Positions 24,001 to 35,811 of a stretch of DNA of 64,000 nucleotides are shown piece after piece. The stretch comes from Littorina saxatilis (taxonomy: Eukaryota > Mollusca > Gastropoda > Littorinimorpha > Littorinidae), in NCBI RefSeq assembly GCF_037325665.1, contig NC_090251.1, positions 34,005,523-34,069,522 on the forward strand. The letters are read 5' to 3'. Every line of letters begins with the position of its first letter. The stretch's first letter is position 1. Made by a program: the position numbers and the translations under genes. Below the pieces are notes generated by a model that was not told where the DNA came from, ran no database searches, and saw only the letters and a list, made by a program, of their open reading frames with translations.

Positions 24001-27000
24001 ATTGTCCAAATCAATTTAAAAACACTTTCATCTTATTCCTTGACGGTTCCTGATTCCAAAAACATATAGATATGATATGTTTGGATTAAAAACACGCTCA
24101 GAAAGTTAAAACAAAGAGAGGTACAGAAAAGCGTGCTATCCTTCTTAGCGCAACTACTACCCCGCTCTTCTTGTCAATTTCACTGCCTTTGCCATGAGCG
24201 GTGGACTGACGATGCTACGAGTATACGGTCTTGCTGAAAAATGGCATTGCGTTCAGTTTCATTCTGTGAGTTCGACAGCTACTTGACTAAATATTGTATT
24301 TTCGCCTTACGCGACTTGTTTATGCTTGGGAATTCACATTTTAAATCCAAAGAAAACACCTAGCTTTTGGGGTATCAGTGTTTGGAGGAACGGTTATGCC
24401 CTTGAATTCCTTTATGTGCACTAAACTAGTTAGGACTTGCACGGAAATTTGATTTCAAAATGTTATGCAGAGCGTTCATCCCTTGATACTGGTCTTGGCT
24501 CTCTGTGGTTGCAAGATCCTCCAGTTCTGAAAAACAAACCCCCCTTTCTGTGTTGACAGGCGTCGGAACGAGTCCTGCTTGTGCTGGGGGACCAATCAGA
24601 CAAGATGTACGGGTTCAGCTTTGCACGGAGGGCGTGGTTTAAGCTGGCCCCACCTCCTCAGGCTCTGGGACTGGGCGTGGCTGCCTGCACCCACGGGGAT
24701 GACCTGTACGTCAGTGGCGGGGACAAGGCCGCCACCAAGTCCTGGAGGTCTGTGGGTGGTAGAATGTGTTTGCGAGTTGCGATATCCTTCAAGTAGAACG
24801 TGTTCTCAGTCCCGTAGTAGTATTCAAGACTCCAACCCCAAACCTCATCCTCCCTGACACAGATATATAAGTACTCTATGATGATTATCTTCAGGACTAG
24901 CAGCCTGAATTTCGTTGAGGTTTCCCGTTTTTTCTTGTTTTTTCTGCATACGTGTTTGTGGGTGGGTTTTTTTTTTAAACGCTTAGACTTTCGCTGTGAA
25001 CTTGGGATCTCAGGTGGACGATTGAGCTATGCCCCGCCCGGTCCCAAGGACTAAAACGACCAAACACATCCCTGAACCTATCCTTTGCGTAGATAGGAGT
25101 CTGGTACTCCCGCCGGCTAACTCAATGGGCACAAAACAAGGAGGGAATTGGATAGAGTACACTACATGACACTATGTTGTTCTAGACAGGACCAAATCCA
25201 TATAGGTAATTAATATCAAGATGAACCGTTAAAGGCCTTCCTTAATGCAATGAGCCCAAAGTTGACTTCGTGAAGACTTCGCGAAGTCTTTCCCCCCGTA
25301 AACTCAGTGACAAAGCTTCTCGCAGCGAGCTTCGCGAAGTCGACTTCGCCCAATTATTATCAGGCTTTATTAATGTTATGCCTATATACTCCTCATTTCT
25401 CTCTCCTTTACCTTTTTAGTGTCGAATACTATTGACTTGCCTGAAAATGATGTCACCCCGATTTTTATTTGACTTTTGTATACGTACAAGTATCGCTCAT
25501 CTAACAACAAGTGAAAAAGCCCAACACGACTTCTCTCCGACTTTTATTGGACTTTTTATGTCTAGGTATCGCGCATCTACCAACAAATGGAAACGTTTGA
25601 AGGACATGAAGACTGGACGTCGCAGTCACTGCTCCGTGTCTGTCGGGAACTGCATCTTCGTTCTGGGCGGCAAGGACGACAAACTGTTCATTCAAAAGTG
25701 AGAAGCTTTTTCAAAATGTGATATCCCATCCGCAAAACAAAATAGACGAATGAAAACTATAGAAAGCAACAGCAGAAATCTGACAGCATAACAAGAGCAA
25801 CGGCACTTTTTATCCAGACCAAATTGATTCTGGGCTAAGTGAAGGTAATAGTTCGATGTGCCCTAGAACTGTTGAGCCAGGTACATATTTTTCCGTATTG
25901 TTATGCCCTCATATATTTAATCGAAGATAAAGATGACCGACTACTTCTGAGTCATTGTGAGTTATACGGAAGCACGCGATTCTGACTGACTGACTGACTA
26001 TTTGGGGTTTAACGTCCTCTCAGGTATCTATGACCTATATTGGAACATGATGGGTTATTCGATGGTACGCGATTGTTTTGACGCAAATAAGGTCATAGTC
26101 ACTCAAGTGTGTCGGGTTCAAGGTCATAGGTCACCTGACCGATGTTGGGTTGCTGTGCACGTCGTCGTTTAGCTAGACTCAGTCCAGTCACCACGTGATG
26201 ATCTGAGACACTTTGATTTCTTGTGAGGCTTGACCCAATTTGGAAGGAGCTGCAGGTATCGGACTTCGACAATATGTTTTCGCGGAACACTTGTTTTGAT
26301 TGATTATGAAGGGGAACTCTTTCATTTATACTATTTTGTCTTCTTTATCACTTACCTTATTTGTGTTTCACTTTTATTTTTGGTCAAGGGACACCCTTGA
26401 CTCGGTGGAGGTGTTTGACCTTGAGAACAAAGGTCAAGGTTGGAGGGTGGTGACCGGGGGAGCCCTTCCGGTCCCTGTGAGGTCGATGGCGGCCGCTGTT
26501 GTGGGGGACAACATCTACATCTTTGGTGAGTTGTTGCTGATTGTCAAGTTCACGTAGAGGAAACGATGCGTGCATGTGTCTGTGCGTGTGATAAATAACT
26601 TTATCTCACGAGCTGTTTCTTTGTCTGTGGTATTCTAGTGTACAAATGTTTCTTCTATTTGTCCTCTAAAGAATACATACATAAGATTACTAGAGATTGT
26701 GGTAACTTTTTGTTGAGACTAGGGACAGACAGACTCTTGGCACGTCTACCTCTGTAACCTTGGATATGAAATAATTCATCCGTAGTGTTTAAAAAAACAA
26801 AACCCACAAAAGTCAATAGCGAGAATTTAACCGATAATGACATCCACATTTTTCCTGTCTGCAACAGGTGGACGAACTAACGGATTTCAACAGACTGTAG
26901 ACGCCATCCAATGCTTCGACACTATCACCCAGCAGTGCTCCGTAGTTGGCCATCTTCCCTCCCCGTCATGCCTTGCGCGACCTTTTGTCGCCAAGAAAGC

Positions 27001-27502
27001 CGTCCATCTCCTGGAAACCAACGGCGAGATTCTTCGCTTCCAGCCCCAACACGTCGGAACGGAAATGAACGGGTTTGGCCCAAACAAGCCAAACCCATCT
27101 TCTGCCGAGAACTACCACCATTATCAAGCGAAGACAGACCACCAGAACGGCCTTCACCCTCCAAACGTCACTTCGCAGTTGAACGATTTTAGCGACACGC
27201 GTAACTATTCCAGCGTTCTTTCCGCAGAAGCTGTCATCAAAGTTGGCTATGTGCAGAGCCTGAGCTGGAAGTGGTACGGCGTTGCGCGGAATCACGAGGG
27301 CACGATTTACATCGTCGCCGGAGAGACGGGGATGCCTCATAACGCTTCCGCGCCGAAAATGTCTGTCGTCACTCTAAGCGACGATGACGTTCCAGCTTTC
27401 AACGGTCAGGCTCGCTTCGTCTGTCCCGAGAAGATGTCAATGTGTTACGTAAACTGTCACGTGTGCATTCCCAAAGCGTTTCTGGTGGAAAAAGTGGTGT
27501 GA
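21085..27502 (+). CDS. Kelch-like protein (BTB-BACK-Kelch) with a large insert in the BTB domain
   Basis: Five coding exons: 21085-23253, 24560-24747, 25566-25697, 26389-26525 and 26868-27502. They have GT-AG borders and compatible phases, giving 1086 residues. The BTB first half is at about residues 15-60 (FRCHRYVLAQSSDFFFHLF). Residues about 66-500 are a serine/threonine/proline-rich insert built of repeats. The BTB second half is RLDFVSPGAFRAILDAVYLG, then BACK (YKAARRLQIAGLAQHCEF to ALTNWYEHD). Kelch blades follow from exon 2 (LYVSGGDKAATKSWR, IFVLGGKDD, IYIFGGRTNGFQ). Proteins of this type usually bind CUL3 through BTB and a substrate through kelch; here that is only inferred, since the insert may disturb CUL3 contact. 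Typical KLHLs are 550-650 residues. The start is the first ATG giving the whole BTB. An upstream non-coding exon is possible. The specific orthologue is not recognised. Confidence 0.85.
23467..24320 (+). repeat. Family P repeat, copy 7, in kelch-like intron 1
   Basis: Full-length copy in the same orientation as the gene. It starts ATATTTAGTCAAG with the hairpin and ends CGCCTTACGCGACTTGTT. Confidence 0.88.
25245..25365. repeat. TTCGCGAA palindrome cluster
   Basis: Several overlapping palindromes, GACTTCGCGAAGTC, GCTTCGCGAAG and TTCGTGAAGACTTCGCGAAG, sit in kelch-like intron 2. No family is recognised. Confidence 0.5.
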
Positions 27503-28000
27503 TCACTTATTTACTTGGATTGATGACTTTCGACAACCTGTAACTTCAATCTAAACAGTGAGGAGAAGCTACAGCAAAAAGAAGTCTGACTGCAATGAGT
27601 AGAAAACAAATTCAAATTCTTTCGTTTTTTCTGTCCTTCTTTCTTTCTTTCTTTCAAGAGATTTTGCACTTTCTTTGGTAAATTTGTGAAACTGCAATAT
27701 TTCCGCTATTTTCAAAGGTTTAGGTGTATCTTTCTGATGGTCGACTTTTTCTTTTTGTATGAAAATAATTTGCCAGCTCTGCGAAACGACGGGTTCATTA
27801 TTGAAAAGAGGTTTCGGCGTTTTTCAGACTGCCGTTGCCAAAAGACATCCTTGCTTTCTTTCTTTCTTTCTTTCTTTCTTGCTTTCGTTTTGTTTTCGTT
27901 AACCCTCTGGCTGCACATAAACTTTATGGGCAGTCTTATCCATTCTCGTTAACAACAGTGGAAGACAGCCTGTCGCACGACTGCTTCATACCCTGAATCC
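27503..28000. other. 3' flank of the kelch-like gene
   Basis: Probable 3' UTR followed by TTTC-rich runs (27640-27656, 27853-27885). No clear polyadenylation signal or further coding was seen. Confidence 0.4.
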
Positions 28001-28476
28001 TTCCCGCAGTGGGGCACTGCGGCTATGAAATTAAAGGCCCCTCCTGTTTTTGGAACCGCAGGAGCTTTCTAGTTTGCTGTTAGGTAGATTTTTGGTTCCT
28101 CTTTCCTGTCATGCTCTCTTTTTCTTCATGAATTCTTTTCTTTTTTCTGCCTTCTTGCTCATTCACCTGTATTTTTTCCCAAAATCTCTTCTCTTGCCGC
28201 TTGTCTCGCGATTCATGTATAGTTTAATCTGTTAGTGTTCTGATGTAAGTCCAGCAGTAGATAGGTTAAGCCTATTTTAACATACTGGAAACTGGTAATC
28301 TTCCAGTAGGTATTAATTTAGTTTTACTAAAGCCTGCTGGGACACAAGTAATGGGTTAGTGCATTTGTAAACAGGAATCGCTTGACAAGTGGCCCCCTTC
28401 ATCCCCCCCTTCCTCGTCCTGATATGGCTCTGCGTAGTCGGCTGGACGTTAAGCAACAAATAAACAAACAAACAAA
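28001..28476 (+). mobile_element. SINE E, copy 1
   Basis: A 476-bp unit flanked by CCCTGAATCC at 27991-28000 and 28477-28486. It begins near CCGCAGTGGGGCACTGCGG, a palindrome, and ends with GGCTGGACGTTAAGCAACAA and (AAAC)n. It has no tRNA-like head. Its 3' 200 bp is related to SINE D (TACTGGAAACT, GTTAGTGCATTTGTAAACAG, CTTGACAAGTGGC). It is nearly identical to 33091-33563. The small open frame inside (28050-28235) is probably not a gene. Confidence 0.88.
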
Positions 28477-28565
28477 CCCTGAATCCTCCCTCCCTGCCAC
28501 GGTCCCGCGTAGCCAAATAGGTTGAGGGACGTTAAAATCCAACGACCAACCAACCCTCCCTGCCA

Positions 28566-28588
28566 CCCCCCCCCCCCCCCCCCCCTCT
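28566..28588. repeat. Poly-C run
   Basis: An uninterrupted C run of about 20 bases; similar runs lie at 35679-35701 (G), 37784-37803 and 41341-41357. Confidence 0.9.
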
Positions 28589-29399
28589 TTTAATTACTCT
28601 CCAGATAAAGGGAATGAAGGTAACTGGACAGATCGTGCATTTTTTTGTTATTTACTTTTTAAAATGATATACAAGGCTACAAATGCGAGTAGAAATGCTT
28701 AACGAGAATGACACCTGCTACAAATAAATGAGGACAATAAACGCGGCTATTTACTTTTACATACACGGAAATAGCGGAAATATTGCACTTTCACAAATTT
28801 GCCCATCAAAGTGCAAAATCTCTTGAAAGAAAGAGAGAAGGACAGAAAAAACGAGAGAAAACATGTTTGCCAGCGCTCAAATCAGGTTGAACCGTTGCCC
28901 AATTTCTTGTACTGATTTACTCCTGAGGATCATAACTGCTAGATAATCGTTTGTCCAAATCATCGAATTGCTTTGTTGAAACACACAGAGCAGTATTGTG
29001 GCAAAGTAATGCTTTTGAGTTAAAGTCGGATCAAGGGAAAAACAAGACCTTCTCATGTACCGACTTCCCTCGGTGCCATGACCTTATTGCAACCTGAATG
29101 ATGACTATGATGATGATGTTGCTGCTTCATGTCCTATAGGCCTTGGGTTGATGATGCCTATTAAGGACTAGATAAACAACCTGAATATTTAATGGTGAAT
29201 ATAACGGCTTGACGCTCGTTCCGCTTGCAGTGGGCTAATAACACGCCACTGAGCTATATGTAGGTTCAAATACGCATAAAAAAATTTTACCAGCAAAATA
29301 GATGGTTTCAGCAGCAAATAGGAAGGAGTGAGCAGCGAATGTGAAGCAGCAAATTGGATGAATTCAACAGCAGAATAGATGAATTGAACAGCCAAGCAG

Positions 29400-29840
29400 A
29401 TTTCTTTAACATCGTTTCATTCTTTGTAACCGCAAGACCTAGAGGGTGAAACATGCGGTTAGCATCACTGTACCCCAAGATAAGTACAGGGAAACCCTGC
29501 CATATCAACTTATACGTTGCGTCTGCATGGACATTCGCAGCATCAGCACCAAGTTTCAGCAGACGCTTGGTTGTCATGCACACCCTGAAAAAAGCCTCTT
29601 TCTGGTCATACGAACACTCAAAACCACAAACGAAAGTTACATCGTCATCATCAGGCACAGCTGTGGGAGAATCAGCCCATGCTGCAAGTTCACCCAGGGA
29701 AATTGTATGCTTTCCAAATTCTTTCATTCTCAGACCGTCAAGGTAATTTTTGAACTGGGCTTTCGAAGGCAAGTTTGCAAAGTCCCTATTGCGCAGTGCT
29801 ACCAGAATCGCCCTTGGTTTTCTCACACCATCTCAGTCTG
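29400..29840 (-). pseudogene. MULE-type transposase fragment
   Basis: The - strand frame gives HADATYKLIWQGFPVLILGY followed by FHPLGLAVTKNET. This is the D-x-TYK...G...FHP pattern seen at the start of MULE transposase domains. The frame continues upstream with KRLLKLGADAANVHADAT. It then degenerates, and the rest of the catalytic domain and any zinc finger are missing. It could be an exon of a larger domesticated gene, but no splice partner was found. Confidence 0.6.
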
Positions 29841-30346
29841 AACAGAGAATCAATCACAGTCCTTGTGTCTGGGTGAATCCCCCTTGTAGGCCGATCGATA
29901 CGACCTACGTAGATCATTCTCGCTTCGCTGCCACACCCCCCCCCCTTCCTACTTCCCACCAGAAAGACGGAGAGAGAGAGAAAGAGTGTTTGTGTGTGTG
30001 ACAGAGAGAAGGAGAGAGTTTTTGCCCGCTTAAACCTCCCAGCCAGTAACACCGTGCCCCACAATTACTTTAAGCATAGGGCCAAATGTCTGTTACCAAA
30101 ACCAATTTTGTTTCATTTATTTACTGCAACTGACATTGAAAACGGGGGGAGGGGAGGGGGGGGGGGGGGTGCGGTGTCCTGACACCCTGGGGGTCAGCAC
30201 TCATTTTAGGACAGAGCATTGACCTGATGACCGCAGGCGTTTGTCTCACCTTTTCCGACTCCTGCCTTAGCAAAGCCCCTGCACCGTCCACACACCCCGG
30301 CCTTCAGTCCTTCACACAAACGGTATTCAGTCCGCGGCGATGCACT

Positions 30347-30483
30347 TCTTCTTATTATTCTTCTTCTTCTTCGTTCATGGGCTGAAACTCCCACGTTCAC
30401 TCATGTTTTTACACGAGTGGATCACGTGTATGACCGTTTTCACCCCGCCATTCAGGCAGCCATACGCCGCTTTCGGAGGAAAC
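30347..30483 (-). mobile_element. SINE C tail, 5'-truncated, with TSD
   Basis: Carries the SINE C 3' part: (TTC)n, CATGGGCTGAAACTCCCACG, TATGACCGTTTTCACCCCGC, CATACGCCGCTTTCGGAGG. It is bracketed by the 12-bp duplication CGGCGATGCACT (30335-30346 and 30484-30495). Confidence 0.85.
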
Positions 30484-30844
30484 CGGCGATGCACTGAATA
30501 TAGAGTCGTCAGCCTGCACCTTTTAGCACCAGTGAGTGCTTCATTTCTGGACAATTCTCTGCTCCCCCCCCCTCCCGCCACTCCATCTCACCCTCCTTAC
30601 CCCCACCCACAGAACTTATAAGTTCTGTGCCCCCACCGAGCTTTTCTCCCGCACAGTAGCGTTTTCTTTTCCTCCCGTCTGTTTTCGCAGTCGAGTTATG
30701 TTGATCGGACCGCGGGTCGCGTCATTCCAGCTCCAATGCCACGGGGCTGTCCCCATACATTATTGTTGCTGACCCGAACTACGTCAGTGTCAGTGTCGTT
30801 GAAAGACAAAACTCGTTCGCCCTTCCTTCTGGACAAGTTATACT

Positions 30845-30962
30845 TTGTATAATTATGTAAAATGTTGAATTTTTATGTCCAATGTTTTGTAAAGCGCCAT
30901 GAGACTGTTATCTGGCGGTGAAAAGCGCTATAGAAAAATGTTTTATTATTATTATTATTGTG
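30845..30962 (+). repeat. LINE-like 3' end
   Basis: Contains TTTTGTAAAGCGCCATGAGA and GAAAAGCGCTATAGAAAAAT followed by (ATT)n, the usual pattern of LINE 3' termini in marine invertebrates. No coding part is seen. Confidence 0.45.
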
Positions 30963-30964
30963 CC

Positions 30965-31873
30965 ACACTTATACACGATCACTCGTGTAACATCATGACT
31001 GCGTTTTATTGTTTGCCATGTGTCAGCATTGTTTTTGTATTGCTCACATAAGTCAATTCCACGTCGGAATATTTCGCCTTATCAACAACAGCACACAAAA
31101 ACAAACAAGAAAAAATTTAGTTGTATCTGTGTTTACTTGTGTGTGAACGTGATGTTATGTTCGTCCGTTTGTCCTGATATTGTGTTTTTGTTCTGTCTTG
31201 TTTGTTGGCCATGTACATCAAAAACATGTCTATATGAGAAAAAAAAACCATTAGGACATGTTATTAGCCAAATGCTTTATTACAAATCATATGTCATATT
31301 TTTGCCAACTGTGAATGAACAAGTATGAATAGACAATTCTATGTGCTGAAGGATGCATGTTTATTGATTAAAAGCCTAACAATGATGTGCATGGCAAACT
31401 TAAAAATTTGTAACAAAAAAATTGAGTTACAAAATGGAACAACAAAACCAACAACAACTTGACTTTAATAAACATAACAATGAAATAAAAGTTTCCCACC
31501 ATGTACTTCGTTCGTTCATTTAAATGTATTGCTTTGTGTTGATGCAGTTGTTCAGAGATAATAAACGTGACTGGTGGTACAAATGCACGTCTAAAGGCTG
31601 AAGAGAAAAACAATGATTCATTGCGTCCCATGTGGCGAAAAAGGGATGAACAATGTGTGAAAACACCGACATTATTTATACAAGCCATTTATTTGTTTTT
31701 ACTACGTCAATTATCGCGTGGTGTGCAAGCCTGATTTGATTTTTTCTGTTTTACAGAGACACATTGAGATCACCAAATATGGAATTGTTTCCCACAGTGA
31801 CAATCATAAAAACGGAGTGAAGTGCGTATGCGCGGCAAACACACACACTCACACACACTCACACACACACACT

Positions 31874-31917
<44 letters not shown>

Positions 31918-32250
31918 ATGGGATGGGAGAGACAGACGCATACTCGCAGTTGGAAGCAGCCTAGATGGAATTTTGGTTGCCCAGCTGCTGTAAAATGTAA
32001 TAATGAAAACGATTCTGCACGGTTAAACAAAAATTGAAAAGTAGCAGAGTTCTAGTTTTAAAAGATTTATATATAGCATTGCTTTATTTTAAAATTGGAA
32101 ACACTTTCTTGGCTTCAGGCAGATTCTGGTATCTTTAGCTGAATAGATGTATTTTTGAACGCGATCACCTGTTGCCTGCAAAAGAAATCGCCTGTTCGAT
32201 AAAAATGTATTATTAGACAGATTACAAAATCCTTAAGCGAGCAATATTTA
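30965..32250. other. Intergenic stretch with CA array
   Basis: Non-coding as far as can be seen; a CA/GACA array lies at 31837-31913. Short open frames here have no recognisable similarity. Confidence 0.4.
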
Positions 32251-32254
32251 TCTA

Positions 32255-32765
32255 CTAGATGATTACCCGCTTGGCCGGGTACCGGCTTCGCCGGGAAGAA
32301 GTAAAGCCGAATACCAGGCTGTGCCTGGGACCCGGCTCTGCCGGGTGTACGCCGGCTTTGCCGGCGCACGAAGGAAAGGAGATAAACGCGCAAAACACTG
32401 GAGACCTTCTAAAAATAGTAACGTGCAGTGACCTTCTAAAAATAGTAACGTAGTAACGGGAATATGGATTGACGCCACACGGAGGAAGGGAGATAATCGC
32501 GGCTGAAAACACTGGAGAAGATAAGGAAGAGTTACTGGTAGTGGATCCCGACAACAACAACAACAAAACAAAAAATCGGTTCAGCGCGCACAGCGCACAG
32601 CGCTGAGAGCACGTGTTGAAATATCTCATCGATGAGGTTGTGTCCGGGGTGTAGCTGAATACGGTGTCCAAATTTGAAAAAGATCCACCGAGAACTTTGG
32701 CCGTGCATCGCGAACAGACAGACAGACAGACAGACAGACACTAGTCGTATATATATATATAGATG
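32255..32765. repeat. Repeat R (GC-palindrome head, GACA tail)
   Basis: Begins ACTAGATGATTACCCGCTTG with stacked CCGGCTTCGCCGGG-type hairpins. It ends with AAATTTGAAAAAGATCCACC, GTGCATCGCGAACAGACAGA, (GACA)n and a TATATATA run. The 3' module resembles the equivalent part of family P read on the - strand. Confidence 0.6.
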
Positions 32766-33090
32766 CATAAGAAGATGCGGGGGAAAAAATTCTCTCTCTC
32801 TGTTGGTGGGTATGTATTAATTTTGTGTGTGTGCTTGCATAAGAAATCGCCGGTGCAGTTTATTTTGATCTTGAATGAGTTTTAATGTCTCGCAGAATGT
32901 CCAGAGAATATTGACTAAACCGAAGCGATTCAGGCTCTTTCTGGAACTTCAATAAGGACATTGCACTGATTCCGAGTCGGCACTCAGTGAAGTAAATCGA
33001 TCCAAGTTGGCTTTGACTGATCAACACAAAGGCAATAACAGTATCAAGGTCTTTCCATTGCAGCAAACCCTTGTTCTTGATGTGGAACAT

Positions 33091-33563
33091 TCCCGCAGTG
33101 GGGCACTGCGGTTATGAAATTAAAAGCCCCTCCTGTTTTTGGAACCGCAGGAGCTTTCTAGTTTGCTGTTAGGTAGATTTTTGGTTCCTCTTTCCTGTCA
33201 TGCTCTCTTTTTCTTCATGAATTCTTTTCTTTTTTCTGCCTTCTTGCTCATTCACCTGTATTTTTTCCAAAAATCTCTTCTCTTGCCGCTTGTCTCGCGA
33301 TTCATGTATAGTTTAATCTGTTAGTGTTCTGATGTAAGTCCAGCAGTAGATAGGTTAAGCCTATTTTAACATACTGGAAACTGGTAATCTTCCAGTAGGT
33401 ATTAATTTAGTTTTACTAAAGCCTGCTGGGACACAAGTAATGGGTTAGTGCATTTGTAAACAGGAATCGCTTGACAAGTGGCCCCCTTCATCCCCCCCTT
33501 CCTCGTCCTGATATGGCTCTGCGTAGTCGGCTGGACGTTAAGCAACAAATAAACAAACAAACA
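33091..33563 (+). mobile_element. SINE E, copy 2
   Basis: Near-identical to 28001-28476 and flanked by ATGTGGAACAT at 33080-33090 and 33564-33574. The high identity of two copies 5 kb apart with different duplications suggests recent, separate insertions. Confidence 0.9.
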
Positions 33564-33599
33564 AATGTGGAACATGAATGTTTAAAAAAAAATGGAGTA

Positions 33600-34450
33600 G
33601 GCGACAACCGCTAGAAAAGGGAACGGGCCGTGTGCAAGTAGCCACGCCGCCATATTAAACCTTCCCTTTAATTGGTTGGGTGTTTTCCCCAGGGAACGCC
33701 CCCGAGTCAAGTTATTAGGATTAACATGAATTATGCGTTTTTTTCCTTGTTAGTGTCTTTTCAAAATACATAAAACAAAATGGTAAGGTCTTGGCATAGA
33801 AATTGAGAATTTTATGTGATGTAGTTGGTACTGTATGGTACTTGCGGGGTTAGAATTAAATGTTTTGACTAAAAATGAAGGGCACTGCACTGGGGCGCAG
33901 ACCTTGCCTCAGTCATACGAAAACAAGACCTGGTTTCGAGACATATCTCTCGTCACGTGACCAAAGCAATGCGCAAGTGTCGAGCAAATGATTTGCAAAT
34001 ACGCTGGTAAGTCTGGACAACTTTTTTTTTTAATTTTTAAGTAATTTTATGTATACTGTCTGCGTACGTGAGAGTGGAATTTTGGTTGACGAGATGAACA
34101 AAATCACAGGATGACAAGATTTGGTTCAGCTTAGTGCGCTAACAAGGAATACCGTCAGCTTGGCATGCCGCGACCAATCGCTCAACCATGCATTAAATAA
34201 TAGTTCATAATACTAGAGTATGATTGCATTGGTGGGCCGTTCTGGCCCAGTGACGCAATAACACTAAACTGTCTGAACTTGAAAACATGACCCTGTTTCT
34301 GAATAGTTCTTGTCAATTGCTATCTTGGACCCATACCAGGCATTGGTGCACGTGCACCGGTCACCCGACACGATGGCGTTTTCTGGAATTGCTCGAGTCA
34401 GTGTGTTGCATACCGCTGCACAGTGATAGGGTTTCTGCGTAACTGTTTCA
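33600..34450. other. Intergenic stretch, nothing recognised
   Basis: No coding or repeat family was recognised. GC content is moderate. Confidence 0.35.
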
Positions 34451-34458
34451 TAACTTAG

Positions 34459-34791
34459 CAGTGGCGGATTTAGGGGGGAGCGAAGGGGGCCCGAGCCCCC
34501 CCTTCAGGAAAAAAAAAAGAGAGAGAGAGATATATTCTATATATATATATATATACGACTTGTATATATATAAAAATGATTAACTGACAGTTTCTGAGCT
34601 CAGGTGCCCCTAGATTGCAGCATTTTGCTTCCCGGCTTGAAAAAAAATTCCGGGGGGGGGGGCATGCCCCCGGACTCCCCTAGCATGTTCGGGCGCTTTG
34701 CGCCCTCAATTTAGGCGCTTTGCGCCTTCAAGTTTGTGCAAAAAAGTGTGGGTGTGCCCCCCCCTTCCTTAAGATCCTGGATCCACCCTTG
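34459..34791. mobile_element. Short TIR element (MITE-like) with 5-bp TSD
   Basis: Flanked by CTTAG at 34454-34458 and 34792-34796. The ends are CAGTGGCGGATTTAGG and, inverted, CAAGGGTGGATCCAGG. Internal hairpins include GGGCGCTTTGCGCCC. A possibly related element is at 56766-57030. Confidence 0.65.
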
Positions 34792-35018
34792 CTTAGTGTT
34801 ATTGACTCACGGTTGGGTTGCCGCTTCGACGTTGTCATTGAACAAAATAAAACAAACACGTCGCGTGAAGCGATATCAAAACATTTGGTCAATCTCAGTG
34901 TAGGCCTGAAACTTAACAGATCAAAACTGAAAAAGTACAACAACAAACAAAAGACGAGAGAAAGAAGACGGAAAATAAAGGAATGCCAGAAAACCAGGGA
35001 CACGGACAGACAGAGAAT

Positions 35019-35383
35019 GCAAACCTCGGTTACAACCCTGTTGTATACTCAGTTCGAATTTAAAGCAAACCTCGGTTATAACCCTGTTTTATACTCAGTT
35101 CGAATTTAAAGCAAACCTCGGTTATAACCCTGTTTTATACTCAGTTCGAATTTAAAGCAAACCTCGGTTATAACCCTGTTTTATACTCAGTTCGAATTTA
35201 AAGCAAACCTCGGTTATAACCCTGTTTTATACTCAGTTCGAATTTAAAGCAAACCTCGGTTATAACCCTGTTTTATACTCAGTTCGAATTTAAAGCAAAC
35301 CTCGGTTATAACCCTGTTTTATACTCACTTCGAATTTAAAGCAAACCTCGGTTATAACCCTGTTTTATACTCAGTTCGAATTT
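35019..35383 (+). repeat. 46-bp minisatellite, about 8 units
   Basis: The unit contains GCAAACCTCGGTTATAACCC and TTTTATACTCAGTTCGAATT. The units are almost identical, with changes mainly in the first and seventh. It is AT-rich and non-coding. Confidence 0.95.
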
Positions 35384-35811
35384 GTCTTCTGGTCCCTTTG
35401 TTTGTTTTCATGGTTTGGTTTGGTTTGATTTCGTTTTACGTTCATTTGTCTATTTCTTTCTTTCACTCTTTCGTGGTATGTTTTTTTCTCTACATGGACT
35501 GATTACTTATGACTGCAGAAGTAACGTGGGAAACAATAAGTACTGAACTGAGCGACTCAAAATCAGTCAGTCCTGAGGCTAAACTTGAAAGGCACATGCA
35601 AACTGAAATCACGTGGTATCAGTAACGTCCAAAATAGGTGGGTCTTACAAGTGAGAAGATTTGGGGAGAGAAAACATGGGGGGGGGGGGGGGGGGGGGGG
35701 GCGTTTTTGCGGGGCTTCAAGGTCTGTAGCAGCAAAAGCTCATTTCTGCGTAAAAGCAGGACAGTTACATCACATCCATTAAGAACCCACTGTCACCGAC
35801 GTTTCGCCGCG

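Noticed and set aside
28050-28235. 61-codon frame, repeated at 33139-33324
   Set aside because: It is identical because SINE E is duplicated; hydrophobic, T-rich text without recognisable family.
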